64,000 nucleotides of DNA. Source: Enterobacter sp. C2. Its GTDB lineage: Bacteria > Pseudomonadota > Gammaproteobacteria > Enterobacterales > Enterobacteriaceae. Under the pieces are notes generated by a model that saw only the letters and a list, made by a program, of their open reading frames with translations, had not been told where the DNA came from and searched no databases. Below are positions 40,475 to 47,817 of this stretch, piece after piece. The position numbers were made by a program, and so were the translations under genes. Location of the stretch: the NCBI RefSeq assembly GCF_019880405.1, contig NZ_CP082269.1:1488001-1552000 (forward strand), in the 5' to 3' direction. The stretch's first letter is position 1; the number at the start of each line of letters is the position of its first letter.

Positions 40475-41305
40475 ATGAAAACCTGGCTAATTACCGGCGC
40501 GTCCAGCGGCCTGGGGCGTTTGATGAGTGAAAAATTACTGGCCCGTGGCGACAGGGTAGTGGCAACCGTTCGTCGTGAGGCTGCATTAGATGATATGCGC
40601 ACGCAGTACGGCGATCGTTTGCAGGTAGTGGTGCTCGATCTCAGCATGACGTCCACCATCAGTTCCGCTGTTGACGCTGCGTTCGCTCAGGTGGGGCAGA
40701 TTGATATTGTGGTCAGTAATGCGGCTTACGGGCTGTTTGGCGCAGCGGAAGAGCTGAGCGATGGGCAAATTGATCGGCAGTTAACCACCAATCTTATGGG
40801 CTCAATTCAGCTGATTCGTGCGGCAATTCCCTTTTTGCGCCAGCAGGGAGGCGGGCGCATTGTGCAGGTCTCTTCGGAAGGCGGCCAAATTGCCTATCCC
40901 AACTTCAGTTTGTATCACGCCAGTAAATGGGGCATTGAGGGCTTTGTCGAAGCGGTTCGCCAGGAAGTTGCCGCGTTTGGCATCGACTTTTTGTTGGTAG
41001 AGCCGGGGCCCACGGCAACCCAGTTTGGAACCGGGCTGGATGTGGCTGATGCTTTGCCTGAGTACCAGGAAACGGCAGCGGGGAAAATGCGGGAGGCTCT
41101 CCTCTCTGACGAGTTTGTCATTAAAGGCGATGCAGAGAAATGCGTGGCGGCGATGATTGCCGCGGCTGATGCGGACAGCCCACCCCTGCGTCTACCCTTG
41201 GGCAGCACCGCCTATGACAATATTGAAGCGGCACTTAAAGCCCGTCTGGAGGCGCTGTACGCGATGAAAGCCGTAGCCTATAGCGCAGATCGCAACGATG
41301 TGTAG
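40475..41305 (+). CDS. Short-chain dehydrogenase/reductase
   Basis: Classical SDR of 276 residues: cofactor loop TGASSGLG at 7-14, NAAYG after strand 4, catalytic Ser in QVSSEGG and Tyr/Lys in YHASK. Specificity cannot be read from the sequence; NADP preference is likely from the Arg-rich loop TVRREAAL. Paired divergently with the LysR gene and followed 114 bases later by an aldo-keto reductase. Confidence 0.9.
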   Translation: MKTWLITGASSGLGRLMSEKLLARGDRVVATVRREAALDDMRTQYGDRLQVVVLDLSMTSTISSAVDAAFAQVGQIDIVVSNAAYGLFGAAEELSDGQIDRQLTTNLMGSIQLIRAAIPFLRQQGGGRIVQVSSEGGQIAYPNFSLYHASKWGIEGFVEAVRQEVAAFGIDFLLVEPGPTATQFGTGLDVADALPEYQETAAGKMREALLSDEFVIKGDAEKCVAAMIAAADADSPPLRLPLGSTAYDNIEAALKARLEALYAMKAVAYSADRNDV

Positions 41306-41419
41306 GCAGGTATGAGCTGATGTATGCCAGAGAGCACCCTTTATCCGGCATAATGTGCCCGGATAGCCGCGCAGAAAATTCGGTCGTACAATCAAGGCAC
41401 ACTCACACAGGAGATCACC

Positions 41420-42280
41420 ATGTCAAAACCCATGATGCGTTACCGCCTGGGCGACCACGAAGTAAACCGTTTAGGCTATGGTGCCATGCAGTTGGCAGGT
41501 CCGGGTGTATTTGGGCCGGTTAAAGATGAAGCGCGGGCGATTCAGGTTCTGCGTGACGCCGTTGCCTTTGGCGTTAATCACATTGATACCAGCGATTTTT
41601 ACGGCCCACATGAAACCAACCGGCTGATTAAAAAAGCGCTACATCCTTATCCTGACGATCTGTGCATCGTGACGAAAGTGGGCGCGCGGCGTGATGAAAA
41701 GGGCGGATGGCTTCCAGCATTCAGCCCGGAAGAGCTGACCCAGGCGGTAGAAGATAACTTACATAACCTGGGGCTGGACGTGATACCGGTGGTCAATCTG
41801 CGCAGCATGTTCAATGTGCATCATCCGCAGGAGGGTTCTCTGGAAAAAGAGCTGGAGACGTTGATCAAACTGAAGGAGCGCGGGCTGATCCAGCATATTG
41901 GTCTCAGCCATGTCACTGCCAAACAGGTCGCTGATGCACAAAAGATGACGCCGATTGTCTGCGTTCAGAATATGTACAACCTTGCCAACCGGCAGGACGA
42001 TGCGCTGGTCGATGAGTTAGCCGCCCAGGGCATTGCCTACGTCCCGTTCTTCCCGCTTGGCGGTTTCTCGCCGTTACAGTCGGAACAACTCAATGACATC
42101 GCCAGCGAGTTACAGGCAACGCCGATGCAGGTTGCACTCGCCTGGCTACTGAAACGTTCACCCAATATCCTGTTAATCCCCGGCACGTCATCGCCGCAGC
42201 ATTTGCAGGAGAATCTGGCCAGCGAACAGTTGATCCTGTCGAACGAGGTGATAAACAGGCTGAATGAGCTGAGTATTTAA
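41420..42280 (+). CDS. Aldo-keto reductase, PdxI (YdbC)-like
   Basis: TIM-barrel oxidoreductase, 286 residues, the same as E. coli PdxI (YdbC), an NADPH-dependent pyridoxal reductase. Near-identical stretches as I recall them: VNRLGYGAMQLAGPGVFGP, NHIDTSDFYGPH (catalytic Asp and Tyr), YVPFFPLGGF and MQVALAWLLKRSPNILLIPGT. Catalytic Lys is in IVTKVGAR. It may be co-regulated with the preceding dehydrogenase, though it has its own gap and Shine-Dalgarno (AGGAGATC). Confidence 0.85.
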   Translation: MSKPMMRYRLGDHEVNRLGYGAMQLAGPGVFGPVKDEARAIQVLRDAVAFGVNHIDTSDFYGPHETNRLIKKALHPYPDDLCIVTKVGARRDEKGGWLPAFSPEELTQAVEDNLHNLGLDVIPVVNLRSMFNVHHPQEGSLEKELETLIKLKERGLIQHIGLSHVTAKQVADAQKMTPIVCVQNMYNLANRQDDALVDELAAQGIAYVPFFPLGGFSPLQSEQLNDIASELQATPMQVALAWLLKRSPNILLIPGTSSPQHLQENLASEQLILSNEVINRLNELSI

Positions 42281-42383
42281 GCCACAGCAGGCTTCACCAG
42301 GAATGCTCCTCCTGACCGCATCACGTGGCGGGAGGCGTGTTTTATAATGGCGAAACGACATTTGCCCTGAGGGATAAATAGTA

Positions 42384-42650
42384 ATGCGATTATTACCATG
42401 GGCAGTGGGCAGCATCTTTTACGATCTTCTACAGCATGGACGGGAGATCGAAAGCGCTATCGCGCGTCATGTTTATGCCTCACTATTGCCCGTCTTTCCA
42501 GGCTGTCAGAACGTGTTATCTGAGCAACTGCCGCAGGGTGAGTGCAGGGTTGATATGATTAATATTAGTAAAAATAATATTATTGGTCAATGCTCATATA
42601 TTAACAATGGCACTATTGATTGTATTCTATTGATTAATAAGAGCAAATAA
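42384..42650 (+). CDS. Small protein of unknown function, AT-rich 3' half
   Basis: An 88-codon frame preceded by GAGGG about 10 bases upstream. The first 60 codons have ordinary composition; the last 30 are very AT-rich and rich in Asn and Ile (INISKNNIIGQ). I do not recognise it. It lies at the left edge of the prophage relic, where foreign composition begins. It may be a truncated or spurious gene. Confidence 0.3.
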   Translation: MRLLPWAVGSIFYDLLQHGREIESAIARHVYASLLPVFPGCQNVLSEQLPQGECRVDMINISKNNIIGQCSYINNGTIDCILLINKSK

Positions 42651-42685
42651 ATCCCAGCGCCGGGACAGGGGGCAGGGAGGTCAGA

Positions 42686-43141
42686 TTACTGTTTCCGGGT
42701 AGCCAGCAGCTCTTTAAATAGCCTGTCGAAGCCAGCTACTTTTTCTTTTAAATCAGCTAAATGTCTCTCTTTTTCACTTTGAGGCAGCCTGTCGTACAGG
42801 TTAACCAGCTCCATGTGCTCAGCGCCCAGCAGCGTCCAGCCTGGCCCGGTGCGGTCCTCAACATACTCCCCTGACTTTCTCACGTAGTTCATGGCTTCTG
42901 CCAGATCCGGACGGATCTCTTCCGGCTTGACCCCCAGTAGCGCAGCAAACTTCAGCGTCGCATCGGTGTTAAGCGGCGTCGTTCCGTTGAGGTAGTGGCT
43001 TATTGACGCCTGCGTGCTAAAGCCAAGAGCCTCTGCGGCCCTCTCTTGCGTCAGGCGCAAAGTCACTTTCTTCTCGTTCCAAATGTCACGAAGACGTTTG
43101 GCTGCGTCAGCCTCAGCTGCATCAAGGGTTTTCTTTCTCAT
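42686..43141 (-). CDS. CI-like phage repressor without protease domain
   Basis: 151 residues with an N-terminal lambda-repressor-type helix-turn-helix (TQERAAEALGFSTQASISHYLNGTTPLNTD, roughly 30-60) and a helical tail (GAEHMELVNLYDRLPQSEKERHL). There is no S24 peptidase dyad, so RecA-stimulated self-cleavage is not expected. Divergent from a LexA-boxed small gene. Likely the remaining immunity gene of a defective prophage. Confidence 0.8.
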   Translation of the reverse strand: MRKKTLDAAEADAAKRLRDIWNEKKVTLRLTQERAAEALGFSTQASISHYLNGTTPLNTDATLKFAALLGVKPEEIRPDLAEAMNYVRKSGEYVEDRTGPGWTLLGAEHMELVNLYDRLPQSEKERHLADLKEKVAGFDRLFKELLATRKQ

Positions 43142-43193
43142 GAGTGCATATTATTCACAAAATTAATGAAGCGCCAAGGTTAGCCTTATTACT

Positions 43194-43207
43194 TGATAAT
43201 ATTATCA
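43194..43207. promoter_or_regulatory. Candidate repressor operator
   Basis: TGATAATATTATCA, a perfect 14-bp palindrome, lies 52 bases upstream of the repressor start in the region shared with the rightward genes, followed by a related AATATT repeat. Assignment to the repressor is inferred from position. Confidence 0.35.
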
Positions 43208-43286
43208 TAAATAATATTTGTGTTCATCGTAGCCGTACATACCCTCTCATCTAAAATTTGCACTTATTGGGAGGTGAAGGTATAAC

Positions 43287-43306
43287 TACTGTATGTTTGT
43301 ACAGTG
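43287..43306 (+). promoter_or_regulatory. LexA box
   Basis: TACTGTATGTTTGTACAGTG fits the LexA operator consensus (CTG-N10-CAG with TA-rich flanks), ending 20 bases before the ATG at 43326. It would place the rightward small genes under SOS control. Confidence 0.8.
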
Positions 43307-43325
43307 TTGCTATCTGGAGGTGAGC

Positions 43326-43517
43326 ATGTTCGATAAGACGGAGGCTGGTAGACACATTCCTGAGAATGGCCGCGTACTGTTCACCTGCAAAAACGGTAAG
43401 ATCGCTTCAGTCAGGATCCTCTACGACGATGAGTATGTCGCTTCACTGAAGGTACTGATCGACCTGGCAAGCATGGCTGGCTATAGAGTGATATTGGAAG
43501 ACGATCCAGAGTCGTAA
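43326..43517 (+). CDS. SOS-boxed small protein, possible antirepressor
   Basis: 63 residues, MFDKTEAGRHIPENGRVLF..., mixed alpha/beta with no membrane segment. The start follows GGAGGTGA at good spacing and lies just after the LexA box. The frame runs 11 codons further up, through the LexA box, which is unlikely to be translated. I do not recognise the family. Position opposite a non-cleavable repressor recalls the LexA-controlled antirepressors of phage 186 (Tum) and Gifsy/Fels prophages; that is inference only. Confidence 0.65.
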   Translation: MFDKTEAGRHIPENGRVLFTCKNGKIASVRILYDDEYVASLKVLIDLASMAGYRVILEDDPES

Positions 43518-43584
43518 CCCAGCGGCGGGCCTGAACACCTCGCGAGCTGTTTCTGAGCAAATGCGGCGCTAATAAGGATAATTT

Positions 43585-43740
43585 ATGGCGCGATTACTAT
43601 TTCCACGATGTCAGCAGTTAACCCTGGCGTCGACAAAAATATCCCACACGGTTATCCGGCTGGGGTTATTCCATATAGAAGCAACCGGTATAGATGAGCC
43701 GGAGATCAATTTTATACGGACATGGAAATACAGCTTATGA
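43585..43740 (+). CDS. Small protein of unknown function, coupled to the holin-like gene
   Basis: 51 residues starting MARLLFPRCQQLTLAST, preceded by AAGGATAATTT (Shine-Dalgarno AAGGA). Its TGA overlaps the next ATG in an ATGA junction. Basic N-terminus, no clear membrane segment or known domain. It sits 67 bases after the SOS-boxed gene. Confidence 0.45.
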   Translation: MARLLFPRCQQLTLASTKISHTVIRLGLFHIEATGIDEPEINFIRTWKYSL

Positions 43741-44033
43741 AACTTAAAGAAGGTTACGATCTGCCTCACGGGTTGTTATCCATACTCACTGTTTTTTCCG
43801 TTCTCTCTTTGCACGATTATGTTTTTATTGCCCAGGCTGCAGTTTCAGCCTGGTTCACAATAAAAACATATTATGCGAAGCGGCGCGAAGAACGTAATCG
43901 ACTGGCAGAGGAGCAGAAACGCACCCGGTTGCTGGAGGCCTATCTCAGTGAGATGGCGACCAGACCAGTCCATGAGCGACCAGCAACGGCCGAGATGCTT
44001 ACCAAAGCGATGAAAAAGCCAGCTGACCAATAA
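43737..44033 (+). CDS. HP1-type holin-like small membrane protein
   Basis: 98 residues from the coupled ATG (an ATG at 43722 would add five). Hydrophobic segments around LLSILTVFSVLSL and YVFIAQAAVSAWF are followed by a charged KRREERNRLAEEQKRTR helix. The layout and the LSLHDYVFI...YYAKRREE pattern resemble holins of the HP1 family. No endolysin gene is visible next to it. Confidence 0.55.
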   Translation: MKLKEGYDLPHGLLSILTVFSVLSLHDYVFIAQAAVSAWFTIKTYYAKRREERNRLAEEQKRTRLLEAYLSEMATRPVHERPATAEMLTKAMKKPADQ

Positions 44034-44149
44034 GCGGATAACGGCGGGATGTGCCTCTTACGAACCAACAACCACAATCTGCGGTGAATAGTGGGAACAG
44101 CATAGAACAATCTCGCTGTGTGGTGAGGTTTCTGGTACGAGATCTCATC

Positions 44150-44164
44150 TGAGAATGATTCTTA
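44150..44164. promoter_or_regulatory. Possible Fur-like inverted repeat
   Basis: TGAGAATGATTCTTA agrees with the 7-1-7 Fur pattern TGATAATNATTATCA at 11 of 14 positions. It lies about 137 bases ahead of the YmgA-like gene. The rest of the interval 44034-44300 shows no gene. Confidence 0.2.
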
Positions 44165-44300
44165 AGGCTGGCAGAAACGGGGAGGGAGGCTACACTGTCG
44201 AGGATACCTTTTTTGCCCGCATATCTGTTTCACGGTATCGCCATAACGAAAGCCGCACGATCGCTGTGGGGAGTACGATGATGAAATCAGGGGGTTACAC

Positions 44301-44651
44301 ATGAAAACCCCTGTACATTGCGGGCTAAATTGTTTAGCGTCGTACCGTTTTAGATTTCCGGCAAAAGAAGCAACTGGCACAGATATGAATAGATTTAATG
44401 ATAAAAGATTGACTGATATTGTGCTGGGAGAAGCCATTCTTGCTCTTTTGAGCGAAGGCGATCCCATAACGCCATACAGCCTGATGGAAAAACTTCAGCT
44501 TATGGCCGTTTCAGAGAAAATGGCGTTCAGAAAGCAGGCGTGTACCAACGCCGTCGTTGAAGTGCACAGCAGCCTTATGGCGCAATCCTCGGAGTACGGC
44601 AGCGTTCAGGCAGGCAGTGAATACCCCCCCAGCAGTAAGATAATCCACTGA
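44301..44651 (+). CDS. YmgA-like small regulatory protein
   Basis: 116 residues from an ATG preceded by AGGGGG at 6-7 bases; a later ATG (44385) would give 88 residues, closer to E. coli YmgA (90). The segment TDIVLGEAILALLSEGDPI...LMEKLQL and the conserved ending KIIH resemble YmgA, a connector encoded in the BluR/BluF-controlled operon that feeds the Rcs pathway. The similarity is modest. Convergent with an AriR-like gene. Confidence 0.55.
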   Translation: MKTPVHCGLNCLASYRFRFPAKEATGTDMNRFNDKRLTDIVLGEAILALLSEGDPITPYSLMEKLQLMAVSEKMAFRKQACTNAVVEVHSSLMAQSSEYGSVQAGSEYPPSSKIIH

Positions 44652-44707
44652 TAGCTTAAACGTTACTTCAATCCGCACTCTCTTCCACAGGAAGTCCGCC
44701 GCAGGGA

Positions 44708-44911
44708 TCATCGTACCCTGTCGGCGATTGCGCGCATGGCCATAACGTAGTCCTGCTTACGCATGCCGTCAGCGGCCCGCTTTGCCTGTTCCTGCAGAAA
44801 TGACATCATGCTTTGTGGCTGCAGCGGCTTACCGGTTTTCAGCATTTGTGACGCCATCTGTCCTATCAGCGCGTGAATATCGTCACTGCTCTCAAGCTGT
44901 AAGTTTTCCAA
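44708..44911 (-). CDS. AriR/YcgZ-like small protein
   Basis: 67 residues, all-helical: IHALIGQMASQMLKTGKPLQPQSMMSFLQEQAKRA. The helix-turn-helix-like pattern of a short hydrophobic helix, Gly-Lys turn and second helix fits the biofilm-associated YmgB/AriR family (PF10798). Convergent with the YmgA-like gene and 21 bases downstream of the MarR gene, possibly in its operon. Confidence 0.5.
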   Translation of the reverse strand: MENLQLESSDDIHALIGQMASQMLKTGKPLQPQSMMSFLQEQAKRAADGMRKQDYVMAMRAIADRVR

Positions 44912-44932
44912 AACGTTTACTCCGACCCGTCC

Positions 44933-45415
44933 TTAAGGGATAGCATTAATCAATTTCTGCCGCAGTGCGGCTACTCTAACCGTCAGATCAGACAGCTCTT
45001 CAATTGGCGTATCCATCACGGAAATCATGTCTGCTGGAACGCCAGCGGCGCGAATCTTTAACGCCTCTCCCTGCTCGGTGAGCGAGATCAGCACTTTGCG
45101 CTCATCGCGGCCCACGTCACGCCGTCTGCTAATCAATCCCGACTCTTCAAGCCGCTTCAGCAATTGGCTGAGGGTACCGGAGTCGAGCTGCACGCGCGCG
45201 CCAATCTCAGAGACCGTCACGTTATCCTTTTCCCATAGCGCCAGCAGAACCAGATACTGCGGGTAGGTCAGTCCCAGAGGTTTCAGTCGTGACTGATAGA
45301 GCTTGGTCATGGCCAGAGAAGCGGAGTAAAGGGCGAAACAGAGGAACTGATCCACTGTTACAGGTGCTTCGCTCTGCGGCGGAACGCCACAGGCCTCGAT
45401 TTCATCGTGTTCCAT
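44933..45415 (-). CDS. OhrR-like MarR-family regulator
   Basis: 160 residues from the ATG at 45415. The N-terminal VDQFLCFALYSASLAMTKLYQ carries Cys26 in the position of the peroxide-sensing Cys of OhrR. The winged helix is LTYPQYLVLLALWEKDNVTVSEIG...DSGTLSQLLKRLEESG, with RRRDVGRDERKV as the wing. Few bases before the ATG look like a Shine-Dalgarno; the frame could start with TTG 29 codons earlier. No ohr gene is adjacent; the divergent neighbour is the zigA-type operon. Confidence 0.85.
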   Translation of the reverse strand: MEHDEIEACGVPPQSEAPVTVDQFLCFALYSASLAMTKLYQSRLKPLGLTYPQYLVLLALWEKDNVTVSEIGARVQLDSGTLSQLLKRLEESGLISRRRDVGRDERKVLISLTEQGEALKIRAAGVPADMISVMDTPIEELSDLTVRVAALRQKLINAIP

Positions 45416-45497
45416 ATCATCACTATTTTCAGTCAGAGTCCGGTTTAGATACAGCAAGATAACCGTCTCGTTACATTCATGTAAATATTGATCTAAA

Positions 45498-45514
45498 TAC
45501 AATTGATGTCAATT
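45498..45514. promoter_or_regulatory. Candidate MarR/OhrR operator
   Basis: TACAATTGATGTCAATT contains the inverted repeat AATTG-N4-CAATT, and its left end TACAATT equals a half-site of the known OhrR box (TACAATTAAATTGTA). It lies between the divergent MarR and GTPase genes. Confidence 0.45.
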
Positions 45515-45540
45515 TAATATCCTCTTTTCCACTCTAAATT

Positions 45541-45559
45541 GTTATGTTATAACATTAAC
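45541..45559. promoter_or_regulatory. Zur-like operator
   Basis: GTTATGTTATAACATTAAC has the perfect palindromic core ATGTTATAACAT, the half-sites of proteobacterial Zur boxes. It lies 22 bases before the GTPase ATG, where a bound repressor would block transcription. Confidence 0.7.
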
Positions 45560-45581
45560 AAAATAATGAAGGGTGAACAAA

Positions 45582-46820
45582 ATGGCAGAAGCACGGATAA
45601 CAACAGGCGAAACAAAAAGATTACCGGTCACCGTACTCTCCGGTTTTTTAGGTGCAGGGAAAACCACACTGCTTAACCATATCCTGAACAACCGGGAGAG
45701 CAGGCGCGTCGCTGTTATCGTCAATGATATGTCGGAGGTCAATATCGATGCCGCGTTGGTCAGAGGCGGAGGAGCCGCGCTGTCACGCACCGATGAGAAA
45801 CTGATAGAGATGAGTAATGGCTGTATCTGCTGCACGCTGCGGGAAGATCTGCTGATTGAGGTGAATCGCCTGGCACGGGAAGGGCGATTTGACCAGCTGG
45901 TGATCGAGTCCACCGGTATCGCAGAGCCACTGCCGGTGGCGGAAACCTTTACTTTTGCCGACGATGAGGGGCGAAGCCTCGCGGATGTTGCCCGTCTCGA
46001 CACCATGGTTACCGTCATCGATGCGTTTAATTTTCTTACCGACTACGGCTCTGAGGAGAGCATCCACTCACGGGGAGAGTCGTTAGGAGAGGACGATGCC
46101 CGTAGCGTGGTGGATCTGCTGATCGAGCAGGTGGAGTTTTGTGATGTGCTGGTGATTAACAAGATCGATCTGATTAGCGACGAGCAGCAGCGTAGGCTGC
46201 TGGCTATTCTGCGTTCCCTGAACCCGGGGGCGAAAGTAGTGACTGCGCAGTTCGGTCAGGTGCCGCTCAGCGAGGTATTGAACACCGGCCTGTTTGATTT
46301 CACCAAAGCTGCCCAGTCGCCGGGCTGGCTCAAAGAGCTGCGCGGGGAGCATACCCCGGAGACGGAAGAGTATGGCATCACCAGTTTTGCCTATCGCGCC
46401 CGTCGGCCTTTTCACCCGGCCCGCTTTGCACAGGTTATGGAAAACGAACTCGCGGGCGTAGTGCGCTCGAAAGGGTACTTCTGGCTGGCCAGCCGACCAG
46501 AGTTTGCTGGCTCGTGGTCTCATGCGGGAGGCATAGCCCGTCAGGGGCTGGCGGGCAGCTGGTGGACAAGCATCCCCCGGGAGCGCTGGCCGGAAGATGA
46601 GGAGTCGTTGCAGTTTATTATGGCTAACTGGGTTGAGGGCGTCGGCGATGCCCGCCAGGAGCTGGTGTTTATCGGCATGGAGATGGACGAGGCGCGGCTG
46701 CGGGCGCAGCTGGATGCGGCCCTGCTGACAGATTGGGAGATGGCCGAAGGCCCGCAGCGGTGGACTCATTACGCGGATCCTATCGACCCATGGTTTGAGG
46801 AGGACGGCGATGCGCAATAG
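45582..46820 (+). CDS. zigA: ZigA-type zinc metallochaperone GTPase (COG0523)
   Basis: G3E-family GTPase of 412 residues. Walker [10 protein letters not shown] is at 21-29, the metal-binding CICC motif at 81-84 and ESTGIAEP at 109-116; NKIDLI recognises guanine. The C-terminal CobW domain holds [20 protein letters not shown], characteristic of the zinc-starvation subgroup (ZigA/YciC). Such proteins deliver zinc to client enzymes under shortage. ATG preferred over a GTG three codons earlier because AAGGG lies 8 bases before it. First gene of a four-gene operon. Confidence 0.88.
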   Translation: MAEARITTGETKRLPVTVLSGFLGAGKTTLLNHILNNRESRRVAVIVNDMSEVNIDAALVRGGGAALSRTDEKLIEMSNGCICCTLREDLLIEVNRLAREGRFDQLVIESTGIAEPLPVAETFTFADDEGRSLADVARLDTMVTVIDAFNFLTDYGSEESIHSRGESLGEDDARSVVDLLIEQVEFCDVLVINKIDLISDEQQRRLLAILRSLNPGAKVVTAQFGQVPLSEVLNTGLFDFTKAAQSPGWLKELRGEHTPETEEYGITSFAYRARRPFHPARFAQVMENELAGVVRSKGYFWLASRPEFAGSWSHAGGIARQGLAGSWWTSIPRERWPEDEESLQFIMANWVEGVGDARQELVFIGMEMDEARLRAQLDAALLTDWEMAEGPQRWTHYADPIDPWFEEDGDAQ

Positions 46821-47817
46821 TCGCCTGCTTCTGCTCGCCGCGCTGCTCGGCTTTGCCGCCGCCGCGCCCGCCGCCGCTTTTCCGGTCACGGTAGATAACT
46901 GTGGCGTAACGGAAACCTTCCCCGCGCCTCCGCAAAAGGTGGTTACCGTCGGTCAGCATGAAACTGAGCTGCTGCTGGCCCTCGGGCTGGGGAACAAAAT
47001 TAGCGCTACTTCAGTATGGTTCGGCAAACTGCCTGAGTCGCTCGCCGGGGAGGGAAAGGATCTGAAGAAACTGGCAGAGAACTCCCCGTCGTTTGAAGCC
47101 GTGGTGGCCCAGCGGCCGGATCTGGTTCTGGCTCAGTACCACTGGCATATCGGGCCACAGGGAGAGGTGGCAACCCGCGAGCAATTTGCCCGTCTCGGGA
47201 TCAAAACCTGGATCTCGCCCGCTGACTGTATCGGAAAAAATGTTACCGACACGTCCAATGCCGACGGTGCCCGCAGCGTTCCCTTTTCGTTGCAGGTAAT
47301 TGAAGAGGAAGTAAGCCAGCTTGCCGCCATCTTCGGCGTCCCGGAGCGAGGCCGCAGACTCAATCAGGATCTGGCCGAACGCATAGCGCATGCGCAGCAC
47401 GCTGCCTATCGTCAGGATCCGCTGAAGGTCGTGTTCTGGTTCTCCAGCAGCCGCCTGAACGGCGATCCCTGGGTGGCGGGTAACTATGGTGCGCCGGGTT
47501 GGATAAGCAAAACCCTTGGCCTAACCAATATTATTGAGTCGAAGGATGAGTGGCCAGCGGTCACCTGGGAGTCTATTGCCCGCGCGCAGCCCGATATTAT
47601 CGTCATTGCCGATATGGAGCGTCGTCTCTACCCGGCGGACGATGTGGCGGTTAAAGAGCAGTTCTTGCGTAGCGATCCGGTGACGAAGGTGCTCCCTGCC
47701 GTGAAAAACAACCGTATTATCGTGGTGCCTGCGATGTCTCTCAATCCCTCCCTGAGGAACGTCGACGCCGTTGAGCTGATTGGTGACAGGCTGGCGGCAG
47801 ATCGGGATAAGCCATGA
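46810..47817 (+). CDS. Periplasmic metal/chelate-binding protein (FecB/BtuF type)
   Basis: Class III substrate-binding protein, 335 residues. Signal peptide [23 protein letters not shown]; the mature protein starts [24 protein letters not shown] and has the two-lobe pattern joined by a long helix. GGAGG precedes the ATG by 6 bases, and the gene overlaps zigA by 11 bases. The ligand cannot be read; siderophore, cobalamin and zinc-chelate binders all share this fold. The operator suggests zinc. Confidence 0.82.
   Translation: MRNSRLLLLAALLGFAAAAPAAAFPVTVDNCGVTETFPAPPQKVVTVGQHETELLLALGLGNKISATSVWFGKLPESLAGEGKDLKKLAENSPSFEAVVAQRPDLVLAQYHWHIGPQGEVATREQFARLGIKTWISPADCIGKNVTDTSNADGARSVPFSLQVIEEEVSQLAAIFGVPERGRRLNQDLAERIAHAQHAAYRQDPLKVVFWFSSSRLNGDPWVAGNYGAPGWISKTLGLTNIIESKDEWPAVTWESIARAQPDIIVIADMERRLYPADDVAVKEQFLRSDPVTKVLPAVKNNRIIVVPAMSLNPSLRNVDAVELIGDRLAADRDKP

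Noticed and set aside
44162-44467. Leftward 101-codon frame overlapping the YmgA-like gene
   Set aside because: No Shine-Dalgarno, no family resemblance, and it overlaps the better supported rightward gene.
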